Assembly: GCA_022578965.1 (NCBI GenBank)
Contig: MU400550.1
Span: forward strand, 186,001-250,000
DNA length: 64,000 nt
Direction: 5' to 3'
Source: Xylaria sp. FL1777
Lineage: Eukaryota > Ascomycota > Sordariomycetes > Xylariales > Xylariaceae
The notes beneath the pieces are model-generated. The model had not been told where the DNA came from, searched no databases, and worked only from the letters and a program-made list of their open reading frames with translations. This document shows positions 47,209 to 57,481 of the stretch, in pieces. Within the stretch, counting starts at the first letter, position 1. Each line of letters opens with the position of its first letter. The position numbers were made by a program, and so were the translations under genes.

Positions 47209-48222
47209 CTAGATAACGCCACTGAGCTCACAGGCGCCCCTGACGCGGCCCAGTTTCTTCACCTCGGGTAGGTCCGCGGCGTCTGGAAACCCCCCGTTGT
47301 TGATGAGCGGACCCGGCTGATCGGCGGGTTGGTCCAGCGACTCCTGCGCGCTACTATAATCCGACCCAGTCGGCTCTTCCGAGTACGCCTCAGAGCCCTC
47401 CGGGATAGGGACCATGGCAGATTTAGTCCACTATGCTCGCTGGAGTCAGTAATTCCTCTTTTGGGTGAATATTATGCCCCTGATGCATGGCTCCGAGGCA
47501 TATTAGGGGCCCTCGGGTTACTAGAAAAGGGAAGAAAATGACCCCAGTGTGCACATACTATGTGGATAGCGGTACCCCAATCAAGGCCTTCGAGACAGCC
47601 CCCTTTCACGGAGACGACGTTCTTGCCCTGCGTGCTTCATTAGCATTCTAGTCTAGCGAGGCTTACGACAGCGGCATGTAAATAGTGAATGATATATGAT
47701 GAGGAGTGATGATGGGCACTCACGGGGGTTGTGTGAACCAGTCTTGTGCCACAGCTCTGGCAGAAATAGCTGTGCGCGAGACATCTATTAGCGACTCTTT
47801 GCATCTCACATGCTATAGCAGATCTAGCTTCCCCAAAACGCCGAGATAACGGGTTAATAACATGACATGAGACGACATACCAGTATAAGGTGTGGCCCGA
47901 GGGCGTCGGTCGCCTGCCGAGGAATCCCGCGTTAGTCGAAGGGATGATGATGATGATGATGATGGTGATGCAAAGCCTCAACTACGTAACCAGCACTCAC
48001 AACTCCCCAACATGTATGCACGGGGGCATCGCGGATCTCGACCTACGTGTAACAGGACAGCTGATCGGTCTTGGGCAGCTCGAAGCGGGGGAATATGGCC
48101 GAGGTTCCGAAGGCGGAGCTCGACTGCCAGCGACACTCGGCGCAGTGGCAGATATACAGCGCCAACGGCTTCGGCAGCGGCGTGGTGAACCGGACGGCCC
48201 CGCACTGGCACCGGGCTTCCAT
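47209..48222 (-). CDS. GFA/CENP-V domain protein (glutathione-dependent formaldehyde-activating-like)
   Basis: Exons 48222-48047, 47913-47881, 47769-47724, 47627-47559 and 47430-47209 give about 181 residues in one frame. The start ATG at 48222 gives MEARCQCGAVRF. An upstream in-frame extension begins with GTG and is not used. Zinc-binding Cys lie in CQCGAV, YICHCAECRWQ and CYFCQSCGTRL. The sequence continues with KNVVSVKGGCLEGLDWGTAIHIWTKSAMVPIPEG, typical of fungal GFA proteins, and ends in a loosely conserved acidic tail. Family members bind zinc and some are linked to glutathione adducts of aldehydes; the substrate is unknown. The last intron (47431-47558) is a repeated element also found in another gene and has its own entry. 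Confidence 0.88.
47431..47558 (-). repeat. introner-like element, copy B (exactly an intron)
   Basis: This 128-nt intron on the minus strand begins GTATGTGCAC and ends GCATAG. It splits the codons for HI and WTKSAM in phase 0. It is about 87% identical to copy A at 8820-8949. Imperfect inverted repeats near its ends occupy 47539-47552 and 47435-47448 (11 of 14 positions complementary). The internal hairpin of copy A is kept in altered form. Flanking exons show no similarity to those of copy A. Confidence 0.87.
47943..47970. repeat. (GAT)n microsatellite inside GFA intron 1
   Basis: GAT units in tandem with one GGT interruption. They lie within the first intron of the GFA gene. Confidence 0.85.
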
Positions 48223-49285
48223 GTTGAGATAAGCTGACTTCTCGACTCTTTCGCCCTTCACTACTGTCGATTCGCCTCGTCAGTGTGGGTTGGGTGGAGA
48301 TATACGTAGAGATTTACGTAGAGATCTAGGAGTAACGCAATAGTAGTATTAGTAAAATGGTGAGTGTATGAGTTTATGTTTTAACGAGTCCGGCAAAGCT
48401 AGGATGCGAGAGGCAGGAGTAATGAGTCGTCGACAAAAGTGAGCTGGTCGCCCCCCGACAGTATGAATTCATAACATCTGTGCATAACATTGATCTATGT
48501 TCTCCACTCTTTTACGGCCCCGACCGAGGAGCTTATCCCTGGATAGAAAGGACTCGGTGAAGCTCTGAATCGAAGGACAAAGGCCAACGATTAATGAGAC
48601 AAGGTAAGAGCGGGACAACCTTACCACTCTGGAAGCGCCCCTAAGGAAAAGGAGACATACCAAATAGGTACTTGTCCTGGCGTGACTCATCGGCAGATAT
48701 CCGCACCACGCCAGTACGACGCGGTGTCACGTGCAGAGTGACGGTCAGCTAGGCGGATCGATGACGTCGTGGTTCCGTGTGAAATGCAAGTGTACGGTAC
48801 GCAGTCTGTGGAGGAGGGGTATATTCCGACGTGGTGGAGAGGAGAAGTGAAAACGCCAAGAGGAGACCGAGGGCTATGCGGGGTGCCTATGGACTAACGA
48901 TACATCTCATAAAAGCATGTCGAGATCATTGTTCGAATTTCAATCAATAATAAAACCTCAATCCCTCGGATATCCGCAAGGACCGTGGGTAAAAGTAAAT
49001 GACACTAAACTCCCGAAGTCATGCACGCAACTCCTCTCAATTTCCCTTGTTCCTTTGTTCCCTAATACCAGTTACCGCAAACCCGCCGGTTTTCCATTGG
49101 GGGACCTCCAATTCCATCCATTCCTTGGTTCTTTTAACTACAATTCATAGTACATATAACATCCTAACAATGCCGAGGAACAGGCTAACAACTTGATAAT
49201 GTTAAACAATATCCCTTCACAGTTCCCAAGGGGATATCATTTTCCTTCTCACTCGAAACTTCGCCTCGAGAATATGGCCCCAAAA
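48223..49285. other. intergenic stretch
   Basis: The 5' flank of the GFA gene and 3' flank of the LMBR1 gene. A plus-strand frame at 48917-49150 starts with ATG but shows no motif, and a minus frame at 48469-48690 is likewise unsupported. Confidence 0.45.
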
Positions 49286-51085
49286 TCAGTGACCGTTCGA
49301 GTTGGAACCAGAGCCGGATCCAGTGGTGGCTGAGCCATACGTGTCCCGCTTCGCTCTGCCGGTGATGTCTTGCCAAGTGGCACCAAACCGACGTCCTGTG
49401 CTAGCAAGCAGGCCTTCCTCTTCATCAGCCTCGGCTTCCTCATCGATCTCGCTAAGATTTAACTTGGGGGTCCGGAACATCGCGGTTAGGAAGACAATGA
49501 GGAATACGCCGAGGAATGCGAACTGGGCCCAGAAGTCGATAGCACCGAACACGGGCCAAGTGAGCGTGATGCGGTTGAGGAATGTCGACATCATGGTTGG
49601 TGTGCAGACTCTTGTAGCGGTGCTATGCGTGCTGACCCACTCGGAGCACGGCTGGACAGCCTCGGGATTCTCGCTGCAGTCGGGTAGCTCATCGGGATGA
49701 TGTGGTGGTAGGTCGCAAAACGTCTGGGTACCATAGCTTGCGTACTGAGGCGCGACCAGCATGGCTATAGAATAGTTGATCGCGAGAGTGATGAGCGCGA
49801 GCATGACGGTGGCCATGAGTAGAGCTTGTGGCGCAGTTCGGCCTTTGCGGACCTGGAAGATTCGCAGCCACAGGAAGCGAATACCAACAGTAGCAATGCC
49901 CGAGATTGAACTACTAAAGAAGAGTAGGATCAGGAGTGCCATTAGGACGTAGTCAACTGGGAAGGCGCGTGCGGTCTTCACAAATATCCAGTTGATAGGC
50001 TGAAATACGTTGATATGAGCTAGAATGTAGCCACAGTGTTCTTTACAGACTGAGTTGGCTGCTTTATCAATGCCCGTAATCAACATTGACACCCAGACGA
50101 GGAGAGAGAGGAGGACGAGCAAAATGCCTCCAATGAGCTTGACAGGTCGGAAGATGGCGCAAATCTTAGCCCACGCGCGCACAACGAAGGTCTTGCCCTG
50201 GCCTTGCGCCTCTGCAGCCAACCGCTCGCGGCGCACCAGGGTTCGCTCCTCGCGTGCGAGGGCATCGAGTTCACGCCTATCCTTAGCGGGCATCCCATCT
50301 GGGCGGCCAGAATTGCGCAACTCTAGTTGCCGCTGTCTCTCTCTGTTCTGCTCAAGCTGCGAAGCCGTGTCTTCGTAAAGTTGGGGTGCCGAGACTGAAG
50401 GAGCTGACTTGATGAAGGAAATGGGCAGAAGGGCGAGACCGGCCCCTGTGTAGAGGATATAGAGTAGAGTCCCGAGCGTGATGAGGAGACCCAGCCCAAA
50501 AGTCAAGGCTTTCTCGCCATGATTCTCATCGAGCAGTCGCTTGAAGAAGTCGAGATCGAGATGTTTACCGTCGCGATCGCCGGCAGCGGGAACAAAGAAG
50601 CCGATGAGAAAGATTATTACCACCAGGAATATAAACGCGCTGGTGTACTTGAGAGCTCCCCAGAGTCGGCTACCGAAGGTTTGATGCCCTTCTTGTTCCT
50701 CCACCTCGTCATACTCCTCGTACCAAAAGTAAGAGAAGGGGATAACGATGAGACATAGCAGCGCGTCAAAGCTATACAACGAGTAATAGACAATCTTGAG
50801 TGTGCGGAGTATGTTATGGATTCGGTTCGGTGTCGCCCAGTCTTTCTTTGTGCCAAGAGCAGTGGAGGTTGTCGATGAGACCAAGGCAATGTCGACGGGG
50901 AGGAGGAAGACGGTCGCAAGCAAGGCGGTGATGCTGATTATGGCGACGGTGCTGACTATCGCCGATCGATCGCGATGGGTTTGCAGGGTAAAGGTCGTGA
51001 TCGCAGCGGCGATGAAGGCTAATGCCACCGCGACAGCGTAGGTCACCCAAATGAGGGATGTTTGAATATAGCCGGCTGAAGCCAT
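49286..51085 (-). CDS. LMBR1-like membrane protein (probable lysosomal/vacuolar cobalamin transporter LMBD1 type)
   Basis: A single exon of 599 residues. The ATG at 51085 gives [16 protein letters not shown]; the open frame further upstream has only a TTG. About nine membrane helices are visible: near residues 5-30, 40-60, 95-120, 150-175, 205-235, 320-345, 375-405, 425-450 and 530-555. A long cytosolic loop at about 240-310 is charged ([33 protein letters not shown]). A Cys-containing luminal loop ([20 protein letters not shown]) precedes the last helices, and the tail is acidic then Ser/Gly-rich. The order of helices and the central loop match LMBR1/LMBD1 proteins (PF04791). Vertebrate LMBD1 exports cobalamin from lysosomes. 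The fungal role is not established. Confidence 0.85.
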   Translation of the reverse strand: MASAGYIQTSLIWVTYAVAVALAFIAAAITTFTLQTHRDRSAIVSTVAIISITALLATVFLLPVDIALVSSTTSTALGTKKDWATPNRIHNILRTLKIVYYSLYSFDALLCLIVIPFSYFWYEEYDEVEEQEGHQTFGSRLWGALKYTSAFIFLVVIIFLIGFFVPAAGDRDGKHLDLDFFKRLLDENHGEKALTFGLGLLITLGTLLYILYTGAGLALLPISFIKSAPSVSAPQLYEDTASQLEQNRERQRQLELRNSGRPDGMPAKDRRELDALAREERTLVRRERLAAEAQGQGKTFVVRAWAKICAIFRPVKLIGGILLVLLSLLVWVSMLITGIDKAANSVCKEHCGYILAHINVFQPINWIFVKTARAFPVDYVLMALLILLFFSSSISGIATVGIRFLWLRIFQVRKGRTAPQALLMATVMLALITLAINYSIAMLVAPQYASYGTQTFCDLPPHHPDELPDCSENPEAVQPCSEWVSTHSTATRVCTPTMMSTFLNRITLTWPVFGAIDFWAQFAFLGVFLIVFLTAMFRTPKLNLSEIDEEAEADEEEGLLASTGRRFGATWQDITGRAKRDTYGSATTGSGSGSNSNGH

Positions 51086-51701
51086 CTTGAGGATCGAGCG
51101 GGATTTCGACAACGGCAGTTTCGTCGATTATTACTGATTGAAATGAGAGATTTTAGCCATGGGAGACTAGAGTTGGCGATGTGATTAACCAGCTTTGCCC
51201 CGCGCTGCAAAGGTGGAATGCTTCTTCTTGTTGTTGGTGTTGTCTTGTAGGTGGAATTCAGCTGCAACGAGTGCTGATCCTAGGAGCTTCTGAAACATGG
51301 ATAATGACGTAATAAACATGCGCAGGCAGTAAGCACGATCTTGTTTAATCCATAGCGTGCATATAACAAATGAATATGCTTGTATCCAGTAAGTACCTAG
51401 GTACATAACCTAATCTATAACGTCACCGAAGATAGGGCAACACGAGTCATTTTCTCCATTATGTCTCATTAATCTGACCCATTATCAGATATGCTAAAGA
51501 AGAGTCAATCACTATATTTTTATATCTTGGTATACAAATATCGTTCATGTCTCTACCAATGAGTTTCGCTGATATAAAACATCCTAGAGTGGCGACAAGA
51601 TAGTATTTTCATACTGCTGCTGTACAAAAGAGGCCATATACATAATACACCAACCATATATATCTCGGTGCGCGCCGCTTCGAAGCAAGTGAAAGACGTA
51701 G
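51086..51701. other. intergenic stretch, nothing recognised
   Basis: The promoter side of the LMBR1 gene and the 3' flank of the zinc-cluster gene. No gene was recognised. Confidence 0.5.
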
Positions 51702-54046
51702 TCAAGTTAAATCGTCCAATAGAGACAGTACAATGTTATCAAGATTGGTGCAATCAGCCGAGCCGTACGATTCAGACAGCCACTGGCCATCAAACCCGCC
51801 GTCAAAGGGGCTCCAAAGCGATGGCCAAGAGATAGTATCAACCGTGTCCGGGTGCATTGTAGACGATGCGAAGTCGACATTGGTTGCGGGAATGCAATCC
51901 GCGGTGGATTGGCCGAATGGCTCGGGCTCTTCTGCGCGGCGCTTCTTCAGCAACCACCGGCTGATGGGACCAGCCAGCTCGTCCAATATGTCCCGGCTTC
52001 TCTTGGCGCCTGAGTAGTGCTCTCCGACCGCGCTAAGGACATTAAGACTGGCCCTGACATTGCTCATGAATTCTTCCACCTCCAGCGTTGTTGCTATACT
52101 CGGTACTGACAAGATGCAATAGAACATGGTAATGGTGCTAAGCACCGTGCTATGGAACGTGATCCAGTTGTGGACGAGCAGGTTCTTCTTGTACAGCTCA
52201 TTGTAAAGCCGAATCGATTCTTCTGCGCTAGAATAGCAGTGGCGGAGAGAGTCTTGGTCAGGTCGGGGGATATTCGGGCTCGGACGAAGCAGAAGCATTC
52301 TCACGGAATGATAGCGCAGAAGAAGGATTGTTCTGCTGTAGTCGTTGGCGTCTCGTGCTGCTGGAATACCTGCAGCCCATTGATCGAGTCGTGTGAGAAC
52401 TTCTTTCTGCCAGACACTGATGTCAATGATAGCAGGATAGGCGTAGTTTGGCGCATCGGAATTAACACTATTCGCAACGTATTTGATCTCGGAATTGATC
52501 TTTGCGAGCTTGAACAGGTGAATCGCATACGTCATATGAGTTGGCGCGCCTAAACTTGGGGTTGAGGTAACTTCGCTTTCAATATCGTTGTCGGACAGAT
52601 CTGCTGGTGTCTGTTTAACATTAGTAGGTATATCTCCTGAGGCTATGGGCATTGCCACACATACTCGCAAATCACACGCCTCGTCGCGGAGCCCTATTGG
52701 CCGACCCATCATCGTCGCTATTGTCCGGTCCAAGGTGTAGACCACCCAGAAAATCCGGGTTCTCATCTCCTGGTCAAGCTTAGAGATACCACTGCTGGTT
52801 GTTACGGCCCGCTGCAGTCCCAAGTCCAGTACCGAGGCTATGCATTGGTAGTTTAGACACCAAACATCGAGCCGGATGGTCGAGCTCTGCATAGCGAATA
52901 TAAGCAATAGCAATATGCATTGCAGGCCTTGAACAGAGCTTTCCATTTGAATCTTTTCGAAATACTGCAAGGCAGTCATATAGTACCTTTCTCCAGAAAG
53001 GGGTATCTTATGAAGTCTGGATACTATAGTTGCAGAAATGGCCAATACCATATAAATTTGAAAGCCGGCTACGTGATTCTGGCTGTCATCTTCAAAAAAA
53101 CGCCGGAGTGAGTGAAGGAAGGTAGGGTAGTGTAAGAATGGATACTGTACGTGAATAATGTCGAAATAGGTCTGGCATAGGTTGACGGCTTGATCCTTAG
53201 TGATCGGTATTGGGCCTTGCGTTTCAATAACAAGTTCTCTGAGATATGGTGCAACCGACGAAGTCGAGTTATTAACGGCTCCAGTCGTTTTTCCTACTCG
53301 AGTTGACGCAGCGAGCATAAGCTTGCAGAAAACATATCCACTTGAAGGGCCTATATACCTCGGGTCTCGATTTGCTCCAAGGGATACTAAGCCGACTTCG
53401 TGTGACAGCCCTGCGTTGGATGGAATTGCTGAAGGCTCGATGCTTGTTGCTTGGTTATCCGTCGTTGCAGCTTCTGTTGGTCCATTGCGGATTGCGTCCT
53501 CCGAACTAGCCAACACAGCTAAGTCCGTCTGGCTTAACGGCTGATTAGAGTCTCCAGTGTTAGATGTATCGTCGTTTTCAAGCTCAGTACCACCACTGAT
53601 CTGAGGTGCATCCACAACTGCTGGTCCATCGCGGTCCAGGTCGATGCTCGGACAGTAGATACGAACAAGAGATTCGAGCCATTCTATTCGGCTACATAGA
53701 CTGCTGATATATCTGCTTATGGGAAACGTCGGTCAGTCAACGTCCAATGAATAATAGAAAGGAGGAGAATCACGCTCGTGGTAAGGGGCGAGCCTTCAGG
53801 CTCTCTCCATCTTCACAGTCAACGCCAACTTTCGCGCAACTCTGACATCGTGGTAATTCCCCATTACACTCGCATCGAGTCAGCCGATTGTCCTTATCTA
53901 AGACCTCTGTTAATTCAACTTACTCGAATTTTCCTTTTTTGGCAACGACGGCAACTTAACCCAGTCCTCGGAGAATTCCGCACTACGCGCCTTAATCCGC
54001 GCCTTGGTCCGCGAGCACCACTGTCCTCTCTCTGGAATTCGGTCAT
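51702..54046 (-). CDS. Zn2Cys6 transcription factor with fungal-specific TF domain
   Basis: Exons 54046-53924, 53868-53774 and 53712-51702 give about 742 residues. The ATG at 54046 gives MTEFQRED, followed by the binuclear zinc cluster split by the first intron: CRRC, six residues, C, then NGELPRC, QSC and AKVGVDC. Spacing is C2C6C6C2C6C. A short linker with YISSLCSRIEWLE follows. The regulatory domain (PF04082 type) lies at about residues 230-500: QTYFDIIHVQYPFLHYPTFL, LAISATIVSRL, QCILLLLIFAMQSS, FWVVYTLDRTIATMMGRPIGLRDEACD. The factor is divergent from the Ldh_2 gene across a 322-bp gap with two CGG-N7-CCG sites, so it is a candidate local regulator. Confidence 0.92.
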
Positions 54047-54127
54047 TTCCGTGATTATTTCATCTCATAGAATAAAACTGTGCAATTTAATTGATGGAAT
54101 CGGCATCGGAAAGGCAGTTTGGGTAAG

Positions 54128-54140
54128 CGGATTTTCTCCG
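54128..54140 (+). promoter_or_regulatory. CGG-N7-CCG site 1
   Basis: CGG-ATTTTCT-CCG, 82 bp upstream of the Zn2Cys6 start and about 230 bp upstream of the Ldh_2 start. CGG/CCG inverted triplets are a usual target shape for dimeric zinc-cluster factors. Binding is inferred. Confidence 0.5.
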
Positions 54141-54160
54141 CACTAGTTTAGTCCGTAACG

Positions 54161-54173
54161 CGGAGAAAACCCG
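54161..54173 (-). promoter_or_regulatory. CGG-N7-CCG site 2
   Basis: Read on the minus strand it is CGG-GTTTTCT-CCG, differing from site 1 by one base in the spacer. Together the two sites form an inverted repeat. Confidence 0.5.
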
Positions 54174-54368
54174 GTGTCGGACGAATCGAGATCTGTAAGT
54201 GCACCGGCATTCTTCCGTATATCATTGTTTACAATCAAGCCAGCTATCATGCACAAATAACCGTCAACTTAAACTCCAAAACCACTGCTGGATCTTGTTG
54301 AGAGATAGATAAGAGCAATTCATTTGAGCCCTCAAAATACTCTTTAGGTATAGTACCGATACTTTCTC

Positions 54369-55491
54369 ATGATGGCGGAAACCACCTCCGATGCCAGATT
54401 TTACGTGGAGACAGTTGAGGCCCGAAAATTCATTGTGAACGTCCTTACAGGTAATGGAGTACCGACTCCAAACGCAGAGGTTGTCGCCAGATGTCTCGTA
54501 GCAGCGGACCTCCGGGGGGTAGACACGCACGGCATGAACCGCATCCCCTCCTATATGACTCGGATACGGCAGGGCGTTCTCGATGCAACCGTTACCCCTG
54601 AATTGACCAAAACCACGCCAGTTGTCGCCCAAGTGGATGGACGCAACGGTTTTGGGTTTCTTGCTGCGTCGAAGGGGATGGCAACAGCCGTGGACATGGC
54701 TCGCGAGTTTGGGATCGGGATGGTGAGCATCAAGCATTCAAACCATTTTGGAATGTCGGCGTGGATCGTACAGCAGGCTATAGATGCCGGCATGATGAGC
54801 CTTGTCTTCACAAATTCGAGCCCCGCTCTACCGCCGTTTGGTGGGAAAGAAAAGCTTCTAGGTGTCTCGCCGATTGCATGCGGCGCGCCCGGTGGCAAGG
54901 AGAGGTCCTTCATACTCGACATGGCGCCTTCTGTTGCAGCTCGGGGAAAGATCTATAAGGCGAAGCGACGCGGCGAGAAGATCCCACTTGACTGGGCGCT
55001 AGACTCTGAGGGCAGGCCAACTGATGACCCGGACGCGGCACTTGGAGGTGTGATGCAACCTATGGGAGGCCCAAAGGGGTCGGGATTATCTATCATGATG
55101 GATCTATTCTCAGGTGTCCTTTCCGGTAAGTTAACTATTTTTGGTTCAGGGAAATACTTACTGGAACCAAGGCTCTGCATTCGCCGGACATGTAACCGGA
55201 CCTTATGATCCAAGCAAACCGTCAGATGTCGGCCACTTCCTCATAGCTATCAAGCCGGATCTATTCATGAGTTTAGACGATTTCCGTGAGCGAATGGATT
55301 ATCTATACCAACGCGTTGTTGGAGCAGATAAAGCAGCCGGAGTCGACCGAATCTACTTTCCAGGAGAAATCGAACAGCTAAGACAGGAAGAGAGGGAAAA
55401 GACGGGCATTCCTCTTGTTCAGGCTGAGATCGATGCATTGAATGAGGAGGCAATAAAGGTAGGGAAGCCTTTATTGGTAGTGAAGGGGTAA
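54369..55491 (+). CDS. malate/L-lactate dehydrogenase-like (Ldh_2 family) oxidoreductase
   Basis: Exons 54369-55125 and 55172-55491 give about 358 residues. Two ATGs (54369 and 54372) are possible starts. Family motifs include ADLRGVDTHGMNRIPSYM, GRNGFGFLAASKGM, IKHSNHFGMSAWIV, FTNSSPALPPFGGKEKLLGVSPIA, FILDMAPSVAARGKI, GGPKGSGLSIMMDLFSGVLSG and HVTGPYDPSKPSDVGHFLIAI. Members of the Ldh_2 (YlbC/YjmC) family are NAD(P)-dependent reductases or dehydrogenases of 2-keto or 2-hydroxy acids, including sugar-derived keto acids. Placement beside a zinc-cluster gene and near an IlvD/Edd dehydratase suggests work on a sugar acid. Substrate is inferred only. Confidence 0.9.
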
Positions 55492-55954
55492 ATGAGTGAA
55501 GCAGGCATTTTCAACACTTAGTTTAATAACCCAAACTTGAAGATCTTTCCCAGACAAATCCAGAGCAAAGGCTCAAGGGATCTAAAAATGCTTCTTTCCA
55601 AGTATATTTTATTCAAGTTTTTGTAATTAGGTACGTAGTGTAGGTAAAAGCTACATGTACCTGTGTACCTATCTACTAAGAGGTAGGTACCTAGGTAGAT
55701 CATACCATCTGGGGAGACCCCTTTTCTACCCTCATGGCCTCTCTACATGCTGACAATATACTCCCAATATTAACAACCCATCTTCATAAAACAATTATAT
55801 TATAGTATTAATAAAGATCATAATAGATGAATAAAGACGGTACAATTGGGAAATATGGTGTGTGAATAAGGAGTTATTACTAGACAACTACAAACTGTGA
55901 GACGTAACACTGTAACTCGCCCAGGGCGCGTCACCTCTGACCTCTATTGTTTGC
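55492..55954. other. convergent 3' intergenic region with TAGGTACCTA motifs
   Basis: A spacer between the Ldh_2 and Dabb genes. A cluster of TAGGTA/TACCTA motifs at 55630-55700 is notable. There is no gene. Confidence 0.55.
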
Positions 55955-56411
55955 TCAACTTTCAACTGGAAATATTGCACTACTTTCTTCCTCGCCAACC
56001 TCAAAATCAAAGCGAATGACATCCTCTTTAAATGGCCAAAGGTACTTGCTTGTAACCCTATACAAAATCAATTAGCCAACCCTTAATTACAGAGTTCTGC
56101 GAACTACTTACTTATGATGTTCATTGGTAGCTTGATACTCAGAAAGCGCTTGTCTATCCTTGTGATAGCTTACAAGAGCATATTGAAACCCTTGGCTGCG
56201 TTGGATGGGATCAGTGATGGAGGGTCCGCCGACAACGAGCCTCGAATTCATGACGCAGGGCAGGTCCTTCAACTTCCGCAATTCCGTCACGAATTCTTCT
56301 TTATGAGAGTCTGAGACATCCTCGCGGAACTTGAAGAGAACTACTTAAGGTTAGTATATGGGCAAATCGTCGTTATGAGTAATGAAACCAACCTATATGA
56401 ATGACTGTCAT
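55955..56411 (-). CDS. stress-responsive A/B-barrel (Dabb) domain protein
   Basis: Exons 56411-56393, 56343-56112 and 56057-55955 join in frame to 117 residues. The first exon is only 19 nt and holds the codons for MTVIHI. The product shows the Dabb pattern: MTVIHIVVLFKFRED (conserved His near residue 5 and VLFKF), DLPCVMNSRLVVGGPS, YALVSYHKDRQALSEYQATNEHHK and DVIRFDFEV near the end. Dabb proteins form small dimeric barrels. Some are cyclases in polyketide or aromatic routes and many have no assigned reaction. The gene lies between the Ldh_2 and IlvD/Edd genes and may belong to the same pathway. Confidence 0.87.
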
Positions 56412-57481
56412 GATCGATTGAGATCTGCGGGCGAAATGGGCGGATTAAACATCGAATAGGTGAGAATCAGCGACTACGTATTCATCGCCAACTTTTTTTT
56501 CTTTTATATCTTTAATTTGGGGCCGTTTATTTGGGGGCATGAGACTACGTATAAATATAATATCATAAGTGATGGTCCCTTAGCGTCGTTCGGAGTTTCC
56601 CCGTGCGTGAGAGAGGGATACTAAGAGTTCGCCTCCACTCTATGATACCAGCAAAGAAGCGGCTTATATATAGCTTAGTTATAGTTTTCAAAGGGCTTAT
56701 AATCTTTACGTAAAAACAAGACGTATAACTTCTATGTAGTATTAGCCGGCATCTGACAGTCTGTTGGGACCAAGGGGTGGCACTACTAATGATAGCAAGA
56801 GGGGAACTCAACACAGGCCTGACTTTTTACATCTTTAATAGGTATGTGTTCATATTAAATACATGTTCTATAGCAGGTTATGTAGCTTATGTGTGTAATG
56901 CATAAATAGCTAATGAATTAGTTATGAGATATGCATAATATCCATAGTGGACGAGAGTTAAGGAGGTGTTGACTTGAATAGGCACGGCAGCTAGGAATCC
57001 ATGGCAACAATGATACCGAAAACATCATCGTGATCGAGAGGGAGGAGGTTGGAAGGAAAAGGGAAAGGGAGGGGGGGGGGGGTGAAATATGACTTATAAC
57101 CGGCCCTGCTACAGCTGTATAAACTAGGTACCTAAGTACCAAGCATATAATTGATAACACACGAGCACATCTTCAACAGACGTTCCCCTCGCATGCCTCC
57201 GTGGCCGAGTGGTAAAGTAGTCGGCAGGAACAATGCTTGTGTCAGAGGCAGGGCCATAGGCAGCAAGCATTTTCTGGTCAAGGGATGTTGAGTTCGCCTT
57301 AAGCCCTCGATTCTTTTTTTGATAGGAGGCATGTTCAAATCTGGGCCGCACCACTCTGCATTCTTTTTTACATGCTACCTTCTATCTATTAGATTTCCTG
57401 TAATCGACCTACCTCTGTGCCTATGCATTACGTCTTCGCCATAAATTATCCCGACGACATCGTGGTGTCAAAGGTATTACT
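56412..57481. other. intergenic stretch with tRNA-like relic
   Basis: The 5' flank of the Dabb gene and the 3' flank of the dehydratase gene. At 57197-57360 there is a perfect-looking A-box (TGGCCGAGTGG), an inverted repeat AATGCTTG / CAAGCATT, a B-box-like GTTCAAATC near 57333 and a T-run near 57361. The T-arm stem does not pair, so no functional tRNA is called. Confidence 0.4.

Larger units (their letters stand above)
54047..54368. promoter_or_regulatory. divergent promoter between Zn2Cys6 factor and Ldh_2 dehydrogenase
   Basis: A 322-bp gap with two near-identical CGG-N7-CCG palindromes in opposite orientation. It probably serves both genes. Confidence 0.6.

Noticed and set aside
49302..50378. 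Plus-strand frames opposite the LMBR1-like gene
   Set aside because: They are antisense shadows of a clear single-exon membrane protein.
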